This document shows, one piece after another, positions 1 to 11,968 of a stretch of DNA of 64,000 nucleotides (position 1 is its first letter; the number at the start of each line of letters is the position of its first letter). The notes under the pieces were generated by a model. The model did no database searches. It was not told the DNA's origin and worked only from the letters and a program-made list of their open reading frames with translations. The translations under genes and the position numbers were made by a program. Source of the stretch: Ancylostoma caninum (taxonomy: Eukaryota > Nematoda > Chromadorea > Rhabditida > Ancylostomatidae); the NCBI GenBank assembly GCA_037903475.1, contig JBAJFG010000076.1, positions 620,001 through 684,000 on the forward strand, written 5' to 3'.

Positions 1-189
1 CAGCGAAGGTGATGAAACCACTACCTCGTGCGTGCGGGAGAGCCAGCAGTGACGTAATTGCGAGTCCCGAAACGAATGTGCCTGAGTCCCTAAAAATCAG
101 CCATTTCGCCACACAGTCTGCGCCTCAAGATTGCGGTGTCTATGAGTGCCGCCGCGTATCTCTAGTCGCTCTAGCCCCCTTACGGCGCT

Positions 190-374
190 ATTAAGTGGGC
201 GCTAGAGACTTTGGGTTTTTTACCCTTTGAACAGACCTTTAGGTGGTTCAGTGGTTTTATTGTGAGGAAGAGAGTGAGTGCAATTGTTTATCGCCGAGCG
301 AGAGAGTCACCAACCAAAGGTGATGACCAAGTTAGACTGTACACAATAGTGGTCGGAGACCACGCCCACAATGC
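190..374 (-). repeat. BEL/Pao-like LTR copy, reverse orientation
   Basis: About 185 bp that is nearly identical, in inverted orientation, to 944-1134. In its own forward sense it begins around GCATTGTGGGCGTGG and ends around CCCACTTAATAG. It carries an AATAAA hexamer in the middle, as expected for an LTR polyadenylation site. LTR identity is inferred from the copy at 944-1134, which is followed by a primer-binding-like TGG. The open frames across it are shadows. Confidence 0.5.
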
Positions 375-678
375 AGGATCATCGAGGTCGATGATACTGG
401 GGCCACACAAGCAAAATACATCATGTTACAAAGCAATAAATTGTATCGTTGTATCGATGGCTGTCGTTGTTGCCCAATTGCGAAGTTGATTGAACTGGAG
501 GCGTGGCTTGTTGATTGAACTGGAGGCGTGGAGTTGGTGTACCGGCTCGTGGTCGTAGATGGCGTGAAGTTGAACTCGGCGGCAATAGGGTGCAGTGGGA
601 AAGACGACGTGGCAGTGGGGGGTAGGGGATTCTGACGTAGTGCAGGAGAATATGGAGCAGCAGCCGTAGACGGGTGGC

Positions 679-1143
679 TCAGAACTTCCGCTTGTGCAGA
701 GGCTGTGGCCTTCTGTGATGGCAGAGCAGTGAGTTGTGATCAAGACCACAATTACTGCACCTGACCTCACAGTTATCCTGATGCTCCGGCTTCAGGCACC
801 GCAGGCAAAGCTGCAGTTTGGCTGCCTGGGCAGTCCGGGATAGAGGATCCGGAAATCGAGCACACCTCGCGGTGTGATGGGCATCGCGATTGTCGTAGAC
901 GTCGCAGAATGCGCAGTTGGATTTTGGAGCAGTACGCTCCAAAATGGCATTGTGGGCGTGGTCTCCGACCACTATTGTGTACAGTCTAACTTGGTCATCA
1001 CCTTCGGTTGGTGACTCTCTCTCTCGGCGATAAACAATTGCACTCACTCTCTTCCTCACAATAAAACCACTGAACCACCTAAAGGTCTGTTCAAAGGGTA
1101 AAAAACCCAAAGTCTCTAGCGCCCACTTAATAGTCTGGTGCAT
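679..1143 (-). pseudogene. BEL/Pao-type gag zinc-knuckle fragment
   Basis: The 154-residue frame has two parts. Its first ~65 residues simply read through the reverse complement of the LTR-like repeat. The rest (about residues 72-150) carries spaced Cys/His motifs: CAFC, then HHTARC, then LCLRCLKPEH, then CSNCGLDH ending LLCH. This is the knuckle pattern of BEL/Pao gag-like proteins. The frame ends at a stop just after the knuckles and has no protease or polymerase, so it is a remnant. The fusion with antisense LTR looks like a rearrangement rather than a real N-terminus. Confidence 0.6.
944..1135 (+). repeat. BEL/Pao-like LTR copy, forward orientation
   Basis: Inverted partner of 190-374. 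It contains CACAATAAAACC (possible polyadenylation signal) and ends ...CCCACTTAATAGTC. It is directly followed by TGG and the complement of a tRNA-Gly 3' end, the position and form of a primer binding site. A diverged relative sharing GCACTCACTCTCTT and the ...AATAGTC end lies at 38345-38676. LTR boundaries are approximate because no clean TG...CA ends are visible. Confidence 0.5.
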
Positions 1144-1209
1144 CGGCCGGGAATCGGACCCGGGACGCCCGCGTGGCAGGCGAGCATTCTACCACTGAAC
1201 CACCGATGC
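1139..1209 (-). tRNA. tRNA-Gly (GCC) sequence, possibly retro-derived
   Basis: 71 nt on the minus strand fold as tRNA-Gly: acceptor GCATCGG pairs with CCGATGC, the D arm has TGGTTCAGTGGTAGAA, and the anticodon arm CTCGC-CTGCCAC-GCGGG presents GCC. The T loop reads TCCGATT where TTCGATT is expected, so the nearly invariant T55 is C. On the same strand the sequence is followed by CCA, which nuclear tRNA genes do not encode, and then by the end of the LTR-like repeat. It may be a working gene, but the CCA and the T-loop change favour a copy of a mature tRNA made during retroelement reverse transcription. Confidence 0.75.
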
Positions 1210-1634
1210 AGGATCATCGAGGTCGATGATAGGCGCTTTGTTTAATAGATGGTGAAAATGGAGTAAATCTGTTTGGCAAATCACTGAGAAGCAATTTGCA
1301 GATATCACGAAAACTTTTCTTTTATGAGTTTTAAATGAGGAAATTTCCCAATTGAGTACAGAATCTGGCTCCATCGAGCTCCCAAAAACATATAAAGGTC
1401 TAGAAAATTGAAACTCTGGCAGAAGATAGAGCTGATCGTCCTCTATGGATAGATAGAAAAACATTCGCTGATTTTGAGTCAGAGAACCTCAGTGTCCAAG
1501 TAACCCTAGTTTTCCACAAACTCCCCTGTAGGCGAATTCATGTGTTATTGATCGATTTCGCTTCCCTTTTCAAACCTTTATATCCTCTCTAGTCCACACT
1601 AAATCATGAGGCGGTTCCAACATGTGCAAAAATT

Positions 1635-1735
1635 TTTTGGAGGCGCCGGGAATCGAACCCGAGGGCGCGCAAATGCCAACACTGAAACTGATTCCTCGCA
1701 TGCGCTGCCAATCAGTCCTATTTTGACACGTAATG
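1635..1735 (-). repeat. tRNA-like SINE fragment
   Basis: On the minus strand there is a strong B box, GGTTCGATTCC, within a pairable T arm (TCGGG / CCCGG). Some 60 bp upstream is an A-box-like TTGGCAGCGCATGCG. The acceptor stem is not complementary, so it is not an intact tRNA. Confidence 0.4.
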
Positions 1736-3108
1736 ACATGATCGTTCCTGCTGACAGTCTGGTCCGATCGGATAAGGAAGGATGTATATCGACCTCAGGG
1801 TTGTTTTAGTTCCGATTTTGGGTTTTTAATGTATTTCTTTTGTGTGTTCTTCCTTAAAACTGTTCAGTGTTTCAGTGTACAGAGAAAACATGCGGGAGTA
1901 CAAGGGGGGGGGTGAAAAGGTGGGGTTGGACGAGAGAATAGGGGGGGGTCGTATTGAGGATCGGTTTTTCCCATCGTCATGCTTGACCCTGGTCATGGTA
2001 TTTGCTAAACTATGGTCTTTAGAGTCTTTCAACATCAGCTAGCCAAGGAGATTTTCATTGATTCACTTGTTCAATGCACTCACTAGCTGCGTCAAGTAAC
2101 CAACAAATATCTATGAATAAAAGCAGCAGAACTATAAACAGGAAAAAATTGAAGAAACTGACGAATGTTAATGTTACTATCCTCTGCGATTGTTGGGTAC
2201 TGCTGACGACACTACAGGTTCCAGGGAGTTGTGTAAGCCAGGAAAGACGTAGGCCAAGCATTACATTTGAATATATTATGTACATCATACTCCATACCAG
2301 CACCACTGGACCATCTGAGCTTGTTTTCTCTTGTAAGTTCACAGAGCGAGAAGATCATCTGGAATGGGGGAATGCGTACCCAGTGAGTAGGAAATCACGA
2401 GGGATACCCAGTCAATTAATAATAAGGTAATAGTGGATGCAGAGCCGACACATCTTCATGTGATGAGCCAGTCCAGGAAGATTTTTTGGAAATCTGAAGT
2501 TAAGACGGTTGGACTGTAGTTGCAACGGTATTAACATAAGTACTCCCTCCTTTCCGCAATTTTTCAAGAAGAAAAACAATAATTCGAGAAAAAACTACCA
2601 CTCTCTCCACGTATTCAATGGGGATGAAAATGATTCAAACTCCCCGCAGAACATACACGCGTAAGGACGTTATGAGTCGAACACTAGGAGGACCAGTTTG
2701 GTGATGTTAGCAAAGGTAGAGCGAGTGGTTAATATTACCCCATGGTAGATCAGCTAAACCGTTGCGATCAATTTTTTCTCAGCAGAAATTCTCCATTTAG
2801 ATGGTAACTGTGAGAATTATGATGTCCCTCTAGAGTAAGTACAAAGTAATTCCTCTTATATTTAGAACAAGCCATTCGGGTAACCTTCGAGCTTCAACTG
2901 AGAGCCAAGAAAGGCAGTTTTCTGTTGTGATGTTTTCACTAGTTCAGTGCTCTATTGCATAGGCTTAAAATATATTCGAATTGCTGGTATAAAAGCGCTG
3001 GTTATAAAATTCTTGTAGACCATCAGAGCTTTCGGATTGCATGTAACATATACCTAAAAGGTAAAAAATGGGTAGACACTCCATTTGGAAAAAACGCAAG
3101 GAATTACG
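1736..3108. other. No supportable gene
   Basis: I see two poly-G runs near 1904-1915 and 1940-1949. There is no splice-consistent exon set and no recognisable element. Open frames are short. Confidence 0.5.
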
Positions 3109-3112
3109 TTAA

Positions 3113-3858
3113 AGGCAGCTCCCACGGAAATTTTCGACGAGAAAAACTCAGCGTATTCCAAAGGTATTGGAGGTGCTGAACACTCGCATGATGTCGAAAC
3201 TTTCTGATAGCACCAAAAACGCTGATTTTAGATGCTCCTGACCAAGTTGGGTGTAGCAGCTGTGGTCGAGTTGCACGAGCCATGCGATGAGAATTGACAT
3301 CAAAAGATCGATAATGTCGTTTTTTCACCAGTTGGATATTTGCGCAATCATTTATCTGTTCTAAACTACAGCCTTTCCACACCTCATCAGGATAGATAAC
3401 CACTGGAAAATGTGTAGCACCTGGCAAAGAACTAACTGAGAAATCAAAACAACAGGAAATCTTCTAGTGAAGGAGAATTTGGAGAAAATTGAAATTTCAA
3501 CGTAAAGTAGTTTGAACACTTGCCAAAGAGCTTCACATACCGTAAAATGCAAATGAGAAGACATTCGAGCTAATAAAAATAGGGAAAAGTGTAAAAAATC
3601 ATCAAAAGAACCCACGAAGACAAAAAACTACTGAATTTCACCGAGATCGCAACAAAACAGCTGTTTCTATTGCAATTCGCGCAACAAACAGCTAACGGAA
3701 AACTCGTCCAAAGTTGCCGCTGGCACAAAGATGTACCAGTTACTGCACTGAACGCAGTGGGTTTCCGTTGTTGTTACTGCATAGGAACCATTCAGACTCC
3801 AGTAAAGAATCAGGAAGTGTGAAAATCTGAGAAGCGAAAGTTTCCGTGGGTGCTAACT
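3113..3858. mobile_element. TTAA-flanked MITE, copy 1
   Basis: Flanked on both sides by TTAA (3109-3112 and 3859-3862). The left end reads AGGCAGCTCCCACGGAAATT and the right end is its near complement (CGAAAGTTTCCGTGGGTGCT then AACT). The same termini occur at 13165-13884, and the first bases (AGGCAGC) also start the fold-back element at 31819. TTAA target duplication suggests the piggyBac group. No transposase is encoded. Confidence 0.7.
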
Positions 3859-4389
3859 TTAACGCTCAATACGAAAACTGTTGGGATGGACGGTCGCAGC
3901 ACTAGCGTCGCTGTCAAGTATGGCACAAGCTTAATTAAGAGTATTCTCAGAATTCTCAGTTTACAATGAATCAGACTGAAATGGCGATATAGCAGATAAT
4001 GATAGAAACGATACTTATTGATTGCCACGTTACATCGCTCTGGATCGCTTTCCAACGAAGCTCATCGTTTCTCAGCATGTTCTTCTAGAAAAAGTGCTCA
4101 AAATTAACTGTTGATGTGAGTGACACCGGTTATATATTAGGTTGACGGATAACAAGTCCCTTCTCCCAGAAATGTGGGGTCTGGGAGTCAAAGGACTCAG
4201 CAACCGCCGTTTCGACATCATTAAAACTAGCAATGAATTTCTTAGGGAGGAAACCATAAGGTCAGTGATGGTATCACGCGAATGCTCGAAGTTAGCTGAA
4301 ATGACCATTACGGAACTGTATAAATTAGAGTCGACGGAAACCATCCTAAATTCTTTTTATTACCCGAGGAGTCGTATGGATGATGGATG

Positions 4390-5960
4390 CCCCGGATGTT
4401 GTTAAAACGATAGGAAACGGGGCCACTGCTGTAGAAAAGATAGGCTGACATCCGATAGCGAGAAAGATGTTTCTGGACAAGTCCACAGTTGAGACGTTGG
4501 TGCACCGATGTCCAGTAATGCTGAACATGTAAGCGGTAGATTTTTCAGATATACTAGTCGAATCCTCTCAGGGCCCGTGGTTGTACAATTCTTCACTGAC
4601 TTGAAGGGATATCGTATTTGGAGGGGAGAGCTGATGGGACGACATACATATCCGTCATCCCTGAGATGTCATAGAGAAAGATGGATGTGGCTATCGAAGA
4701 GATTCGAGTAAGAGCCGTGGATTACCCTTTCCATTATCCGTCTTGAAGAAGAAATTGTTCCGTCTGGGCGCCGGAGGGTGGACATCTTGGCCTTGCGGTT
4801 GGCGAAGTCTCGGTGGGCGTTGCGAATGCTTTTCCCTGCCTCTGCGGCTTCGGCCAACACTACTGTTCTCCACTCTTTGAGGTCTTCTTTTACCACTTTT
4901 GTGCCCCCTTTCAAGCTATGACGTAAGCTGGTAGTTGCCTGCACCTCTCGTGGCTTCACGCTGGTATATCAGCTCGAGGGTTTCGTAAGACAGTCGCCTT
5001 CTTACGGCGCTTGAAGCCTTGGCTTTTCTAGCAAGGAGATGTTGGACAAGTCGATCCTACTCATTATCAATGTTGCCGATAACGAAAAGGCATCTTCTAA
5101 GCCACGAAGTAGAGAAGTCTTAGATGATGATGGCTTTGTGACCTGCGTATGGAGGTCGATTTCTGAAATTGTGAGTTACCATGGATGGTCTTCGTTGTCA
5201 CGATGAAGTTGTTGATTACGTATTTTCTAAAAAATGGCGGATATTGGAATAATCGAACGTATACGAAAATGGACTTTTTTGAATACTCGAATTTCGAATA
5301 TATTTGAAAAACAGAAAATTCGACTATGAAATGACTACAGAAAACTTTCAAATGATTCGAATAATTCATTTCAATGACCGAATAATTATTCCACTCGGTT
5401 GCAAGTACGGTGGAGAACCTCTCTACTTCTTCGTTCCACTTCAGGCCGTGGGTATCGATATGAAGCTCCTCAGATGCTCTTCCAGGGTGGATCTTGGCCT
5501 AGAAGTCGTCAATGATGCCTCATACTGTATGTGTAATGTATGGTGTTCTCAGTAGAACACCTCCATGTCCATGTAGGAGACCTGGATTTCGTCTTCATCG
5601 CAGGTAGATGTTGGAGCATAGGCGATGAAGATTGCCGAAGCCGGCATTGATCTTCACCTCCTCAATCGAATTGTTAGCTGTTCGTACGAATCAATGTTCA
5701 TGACCAAGTTTTTCTTGTCGAGGCCACCATCTCCACCAGCTCCTCTACTATCGCAGGTCACACAGTTCTTCTCCAGCGTCAAGGGTGGTGTTCAGTGCTT
5801 CGTCTCAGTCAGCATGATTACGGCGTACCTGATTTTCCTGGTCTGCATAATCAGATTCACGATAAAAGCTTCCGATACATGCGTGTTAAGGTACAGATCA
5901 TCGTCACAGACTTCCCACATATGTAGCACAGAGGTGTCACCACGAGTTGCAAATTTGATG
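4390..5960 (-). pseudogene. Decayed RTE-clade retrotransposon (EN, linker, start of RT)
   Basis: Reading minus, fragments of an RTE polyprotein appear in order but in different frames. Endonuclease pieces come first (TRKIRYAVIMLTETK; NIDSYEQLTIRIEEVKI; KTIHGNSQFQKS). The basic linker follows (KEDLKEW, EAAEAGKSIRNAHRDF, LRRPDGTISSSR). The start of RT is last (GPERIRLVYLKNLP). Stops and frameshifts interrupt every segment, and the palm domain is missing. An AT-rich patch of ATTCGAA words lies at about 5270-5390. Confidence 0.75.
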
Positions 5961-5969
5961 AATTAAGCC

Positions 5970-7975
5970 CAGAAAACCTTTTCGTTTATCAATGGTGAGT
6001 CTTTATCTTTTGTGAGTTCTTTAATCAGAAATGAGGGTCTACTGTGGGTCAAAGATAATCAACTATCAGGAAGAATAACTACAAATTTTGCAATCGTAGT
6101 ATGTGTGTGGTCACACGTGTTCGAGATCTCAGGTTTCTTAGGAAATTGTTTTCCTTTTCGATGGGATTTAAGGTATTATTCTTCCGTTTTTTCCTGTCTT
6201 CGTGAAATAACGATGATACGCAAGCTCATGAATCTTAAAGGCAGTGTGTCCCCTCATTTGAGGTTTTGGCGGATTCTGAATCTTCTCATGCGCTGAATCT
6301 AGCGGTATCTTACCCTATATAAAGCGCAGAACCCCCATCGCCACGCGATGGGTGACAGGTCACGCTGCAATGACTCCATGGTATATGTATGTGCACAACA
6401 TGGAAATCTCTAATTATGACGTCTAATTTGCAATGAAAACGGAATATCTTGGATCTTTAAAGCAGGATGTAGACCTATGAAGTAGATTAGGGCTGCTGAT
6501 TGTAAACGGTAACTGTTGCTGGAATCTTGGCTTCTGAAGGACCATGTCCGGCGTCTTATCAACCACCCCATCTCCAATTCCCAACATTATTGTTGTATGT
6601 GACATCAGGAAACAGAATACTCCTAGACCTTAGCCCCATGGCACACTTTACAGCGACACCGTCGCGGTGAAGAAAATGAATGGAAATGATGAGAACAAAG
6701 TGTTACGAGTTCTCATTCCTTATCACAGCGTTTGCGTGGAATACGGTGCTGGCATATGAGACATGTGAGGAAACCTGTGGTAGTGAACGGTCGCAGAGAC
6801 AGCGTCGCTGTGTAGTATGCCACAGGCCTTATTGAGCGAGTCAGTTCCTACCTTGACAAAAACAGACTAACGCTCTGAACATTTTATCACAACAAGACCA
6901 AACTTCTTCCCTAGCGCAAGATGAAGTGAGCAGTCCACTAACCATGAGAGGTGATTTTCAAGATACCATTCATAACAAAGCAGGTGAGCGCTTGAGCGCT
7001 GCAAAACATTCCTAGTGTGCACACCACGACGTGTGTTGTTGTTATTCACTTCTTCAAAATAAATTAATTCTGTGCAGATTACGGCACAACTGTTGTAATT
7101 ACTTGTCTAAACTCATTCGACTAAAAATAATAACACCACGATTTTCAGTAAGTTTTATCATGCTTTTAGTCAAGCTTAAGAGTTTTCTTTGCACTGAAGA
7201 AGTCTTATAGTTTTCGCTCAGCTTCCAGTATATGAGAGAAGTGCGAAAGGGAGGTTAAGCCGTATTTCATGTGCTTCTTGGCCGCATGACCATGTCAAAA
7301 ACAACCCAGTAATTACAGCTCATTTCTGGTGAGCCACTGATCACTTCACACAGTCGGCTGAGAGTTTCGGAGTTCCTGCCCGGCTGTGGGAAAAATTCCT
7401 TCAGAACCCAGGGCTCCTGATGGTTTCAACACATCTCACGCGTGCTATTGTTCTCGTCAGCTGACGAAGTCCATATTACTGTGGACATCTCTAGATCGAC
7501 TTTTGTGGTGAGACACTGCCTTCAGCATCTTCAATACCTCCACCGTTCTTCTTCTTTCTGCTCATTTGAGCCCCTCTCTGAAGATATATAGGTCAAAATC
7601 TCCTGCAATATCTTTTGTAGAATGGATTAAAAGATTTTCCATTCTTATTCTTAGTCCCTGAAATTTATTAGTTTTCAGCGTTCTTTCTCAATTGCTTAAA
7701 CTCAAAATTGTTTAATAACAATGATTACTTCTTTTATCCGGCTAGCCAAGACCACTTTTTTCAAAATCTCACTTTTTCTCCCACTGCGATCATAGGCCTC
7801 ATCCGCGAACGGTAACGGTACTGGCTTGCCAACGCAATGAGAGTTGGTGGGCAAAAGAGATGTTTTTGCTCCTGAGTACGCAGTAATTAATATCTGACTT
7901 TGTAATGCCCACAGTCCTTTTGCCACCGTGCACATAATTTCCAGCTCGAGCGCCACACCTACTGCTACATCTTGA
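5970..7975. other. No supportable gene; small dispersed repeats
   Basis: A ~55-bp motif at 6784-6840 (GGTCGCAG...AGCGTCGCTGT...AGTATG.CACA) is also present at 3889-3935. Nothing else is recognisable. Confidence 0.45.
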
Positions 7976-7980
7976 TATTA

Positions 7981-8838
7981 GGTTGTTACATAATTTCTTT
8001 TGAAATTTTTGACAAAAAAGTTTTATAAAAAACAAGTGACAACAGGTGACAGTCGAGGTATGTACAATAACAGTCGCTGGACTTTTGCCGTTTCCAGCAA
8101 AAGCTCGACTCCGCTGGACCAAAAATCCGCGGACTACGAAGCAAAGAGTCTGGCAGTGCTGGAGGTCACTGACTTTGGCAAATCGGTTCTCGCGCAACAG
8201 ACATTCTTGTGATCTGACAACCGGCGCATGGTTAGAGCTAGATTTATGCTACATAATGCGCAATTAAAAATTCCTCTGCGGGCTCATCGCCTTTCCGGAG
8301 AGTTTGACTAACAAAACTACGGTGCCCGACACAGTGTGATTTCCACTGAACCCTTGAAACTTTTCATAAAATACTACCGATTATTGTTCTGATTGATGTT
8401 CCCAGCCACAGTGGAAAAAATTCCACTCGCTGCAATCCCAGAGAGAAAAACGGCATAGTTGAAATTTTGGGATACCAAGTTTGTTGCCTCTGCTTGAGAC
8501 TGCTCGACAATAAAATGTGGAGAGAAAGTATCAGGAGAACAGGAATGGCCTAAAGATTACTCAACCCTAATTTGGTTAGAATCTTGCAACGATATGGTTC
8601 TCTTATTATCCTACATTTTATTGCAAGTGCTGTTATCAGATTTGCATTCTTTAAGCGTTCACTCCGAAACTAATTACATTTTCAAAACAAGACGAAGAAA
8701 TATGATTCACAATGCAGAATGTTCGCGAGATCATGCGCTTTAAAATGATATCGATATGCGCGAAATCTAATAGGTACTCGTTTATTAGGAGCCTTTAAAA
8801 ATGCCTATGCGAAAACAGCGGAAACTTATGTAACAACC
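7981..8838. mobile_element. Mariner-type MITE with GGTTGTTACATAA termini
   Basis: TA dinucleotides at 7979-7980 and 8839-8840 flank 17-18 bp inverted termini, GGTTGTTACATAATTTC on the left and GGTTGTTACATAAGTTTC (read inward) on the right. The internal 820 bp encode no transposase, so it is non-autonomous. TA target and terminus form fit the Tc1/mariner superfamily. Confidence 0.7.
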
Positions 8839-8889
8839 TAATATCATCTCCATTTATAGTTGTAACGTATTTTGGTAAGTGCTTAGCCA

Positions 8890-9345
8890 AAATGTATTAA
8901 TTGTATATATAAAATGAAATGCTTTCTTATGTGCTTATGTGTGGTTGTGTGTGTGCATGTGAATATGTCCCGAATAAAAACAGCGGAGAACTGATCGCTC
9001 CGAACTAAGTTTTTGTGCACGTCCAACAGTGAAGTCTTAGGCTACTTTTGACCTAATTTCATCGATTAGCGGCACTATTTGGGTAGTTATGCCCCAAAAA
9101 TTCGAGAAAATGGTTTACGCTCAACTTCGCATGGAGGGATCATTTGGGGTGCTGAACACGAATATTCACTACTTATAATAACGCGCTTAGTCTGTCTGTC
9201 TGTGAGTGTACGTGTGTGTCAGAGCGTTACGAAATTAGTCCATTCAGTTTCCAAATCAGTATTGAGCGGTGAACTAACATCGATAACACATTAGTTGATA
9301 TCTGCGATATCGTAACGGTCGAGTAGGTCGAGTAAGCCGGCGCCC
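8890..9345 (-). repeat. Interspersed element, third copy (partial)
   Basis: In reverse orientation it has the same layout as 11969-12836. There is a terminal ATATATACA stretch next to (CA)n-like repeats (here TGTGTGGTTGTGTGTG), then a TAGGCTACTTTTGACC block, then a CTGAACACGAATATT block that matches the 118-bp repeat. It runs directly into the 50-bp minisatellite. Confidence 0.45.
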
Positions 9346-10370
9346 AAAAGTGGGGAAACGCCTGGAGTCGGGTCCACCACTGTGGTAAGGGTGTGCCGGC
9401 GCCCAGAAGTGGGGGAGACGGGTCCAACGGTGTGATAAGGGTGTGCCGGCGCTCAGAAATGGGGGAGACGGGTCCAACGCTGTGATAAGGCCCCGCCGGC
9501 ACTCAAGAGTGGGGAGTCGGGTCCAAAGGTGTGATATGAGTGCGCCGGCGTCCAAAAGTGGGGAAACGCCTGGAGTCGGGTCCAACACTGTGGTAAGGGT
9601 GTGCCGGCGCCCAGAAGTGGGGGAGACGGGTCCAGCACTGTGATAAGGGTGCGCTGGCGCCCGTAAATGGAGAGACGGGTCCACCGCTGTGATAAGGGTG
9701 CGCCGGCGCCCAGAAGTGGGGGAGACAGGTCCACTACTGTGATAAGGGTGCGCCGGAGCCCTGAAGTGGGGGAGACGGGTCCACCACTGTGATAAGGGTG
9801 CGTCGGCGCCCAAAAGTGGGGGGACGGGGCCAACGCTGTGATAAGGCCCCGCCGGCACTCAAAAGTGGGGGAGTCGGGTCCAAAGGTGTGATAAGAGTGC
9901 GCCGGCGTCCAAAAGTGGGGAAACGCCTGGAGTCGGGTCCAACACTGTGGTAAGGGTGCGCTGGCGCCCGTAGGTGGATAGACGGGTCCACCGCTGTAGC
10001 AATGCTCCGCCGGCACTCAAAAGTGGGGGAGTCGGTTCCACCACTGTGATAAGGGTGCGCCGGCGCCCAGAAGTGGGGGAGACGGGTCCACCACTGTGAT
10101 AAGGGTGCGCCGGCGCCCAGAAGTGGGGGAGACGGGTCCACCACTGTGGTAAGGGTGCGCTGGCGCCCGTAAATGGAGAGACGGGTCCACCGCTGTGATA
10201 AGGGTGCGCCGGCGCCCAGAAGTGGGGGAGACAGGTCCACTACTGTGATAAGGGTGCGCCGGAGCCCTGAAGTGGGGGAGACGGGTCCACCACTGTGATA
10301 AGGGTGCGCCGGCGCCCAAAGGTAGGGAAACGCATGACGGTCCAGCGTTGTGATAAGGGCGCCCGCGTCC
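9335..10370. repeat. 50-bp minisatellite array, about 20 units
   Basis: Units of the form GCGCCGGCGCCCAGAAGTGG + GGGAGACGGGTCCACCACTG + TGATAAGGGT repeat every 50 bp; for example the AAGTGGGGGA words at 10021 and 10071. A variant carries an extra AAACGCCTGGAGTCGGG insert. GC content is far above the surroundings. Long minus-strand frames across it (up to 264 residues) are by-products of unit lengths lacking stops. Confidence 0.9.
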
Positions 10371-11589
10371 AGAAAAGGAAGTTCGTCACGGCCTAGGTGA
10401 ATTTCTTCATGAGTGGTGACCTGGCACCCGTTCCGGCTATTCCTTCTACCTATGTGACCTAGGTGCACGTTATTCCAATCCGCATTCCCCTCCTCATTCC
10501 AGTCCATTTCCATCTGAATCGACCCCACCCTTCACTCTGTTTTTATACATGGGCAGACCCTTATCACTTGAGTTACCATAACAACCTGCTAAAGATAGAT
10601 TATTTCAAGAGAGCATTTCCACTGAATCGGCTACGCCCAATTAACAACGGCCACTAGGGCCATTCAAAAGAAATTACTTCTCCCACGTGGAGGAAGGCTA
10701 CCGCTCACGCGATCGAGAGCCTTCCAAAAGTCGATGGACTTACTCGGGGGATACAGGATCTACTAAATATGTCCACCTTTTTTCTGCATCGTATGCGGAG
10801 TATGCGAGCGAAGCGAGCATCAGCGGAAGTCTGGAAGTCCGGCGTTAGCCGGACGGCCAGACTGGTAGAATATAATGCGTCAACAGATGCATGATTTTGG
10901 TTTTGGTTTCGCATATAGACTACACCTAACGTAACCCTGCAAAAACGAAGTACAAAATGGATATGATATGGATATGATATATATGATAGGGTTCCCAATC
11001 TGTCGTTTGATTTCACATGGAAGCTAAACCATTTAAAAAAAACTGTAAAGGCCTCGCTGGTGTTTACCTCACTCATACAGAGGGATAGTCCTAGGTGGGT
11101 CTGAAGCTGGATTGTTAGGGGTAGGGAATACCTAACATCCGAAAATCCAGCGTCAGATTCTTCATGCATGCCCAAGTGCTCGTGTAGAGTGATGTTATCC
11201 CTAGCACCATCCACCTTCTCTAAGGATACTATTCCTATCAGGTTACCCAGCACAAGCTACATCGCTGAAATTCATACCATGTTTGTTTGCTGGGGAGTCT
11301 GGGGAATCGTTACCGTTTTCTTTTCTCTTCTCTCCCACGGTTTTTTTTTGTTTTCTCTTTCAACTGTTGTTTTCTTCGTTGAACAGCTACTACACTTACA
11401 TTCCTCATATGTTTGATTACATAAGTTTTGTTCTGATTTGAAGTCGTACTTGCGCACTTCAACGTGCATATAATAAATTAATAAATAAATATTCATGTCC
11501 AGCACCTCACATAACTCAACGACGCGAAGCTTGGGTGACAATTTTCGCTTCGAAATTTCAGGACAGAACTAGCCGAATAGTGCGCAATT
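10371..11589. other. No supportable gene; repeat remnants
   Basis: A GC-rich block at 10795-10865 (GCGAGCGAAGCGAGC...CCGGCGTTAGCCGG...CCAGACTGGTA) has a diverged relative at 14030-14075. Otherwise nothing is recognisable. Confidence 0.4.
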
Positions 11590-11663
11590 AGCTTATCGTT
11601 TGTATCGATTTTATCGATCTTTCACTACTTTCGTCAGGGATTGGTGAGAACATGACTTCTACA

Positions 11664-11888
11664 TAAGGCAATGATGAAGTGGTCGGCGTCAACCAATCCC
11701 CCTCGTGAGATGCGCCACGTATTCGGCTTCATCGAAAATGCGATATTGAATGCGCATGTGCTCTATATTGTGACTTGCGAGAATCATACGATATATGGCA
11801 GCGCTTCATGCTCACATACTCCTTCGGTACCAATTATAAATGGCTTGTTTGGCTACGAACGCGATTTGCCTTTGCGCCACTCGAGCTC
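11664..11888 (-). mobile_element. tRNA-derived SINE, reverse copy, inserted in satellite unit
   Basis: It shares its body with the SINE at 29978-30301; both have (in this copy's plus strand) GATGAAGTGGTC.GCGT.AA.CAAT and later ATGCGCCACG.ATTCG. The head, read minus, has GTGGCGCAAAGGC (A-box-like). Flanks are near-identical 11-12 bp repeats (ACATGACTTCTA and ACATGTCTTCTA), consistent with a target-site duplication inside a 118-bp repeat unit. Confidence 0.6.
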
Positions 11889-11968
11889 ACATGTCTTCTA
11901 GGGTTGTTCAATACGTTGAACACGAGTATGACCATCGTCGTTCCAAACGGAAACTCTGATTTATCGAT

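Noticed and set aside
4134..4160. TATTAGGTTGACGGATAAC as a mariner terminus
   Set aside because: No inverted partner was found within several kilobases.
9335..10370. CRISPR-like direct repeats
   Set aside because: There are no unique spacers; the full 50-bp unit repeats, and the genome is eukaryotic.
9274..10528. Long minus-strand frames (194-264 residues) of repeated PYHSGGPVSPTSGRRR peptides
   Set aside because: They lie wholly in the 50-bp minisatellite, in overlapping frames; a stop-free unit of this kind yields such frames by arithmetic.
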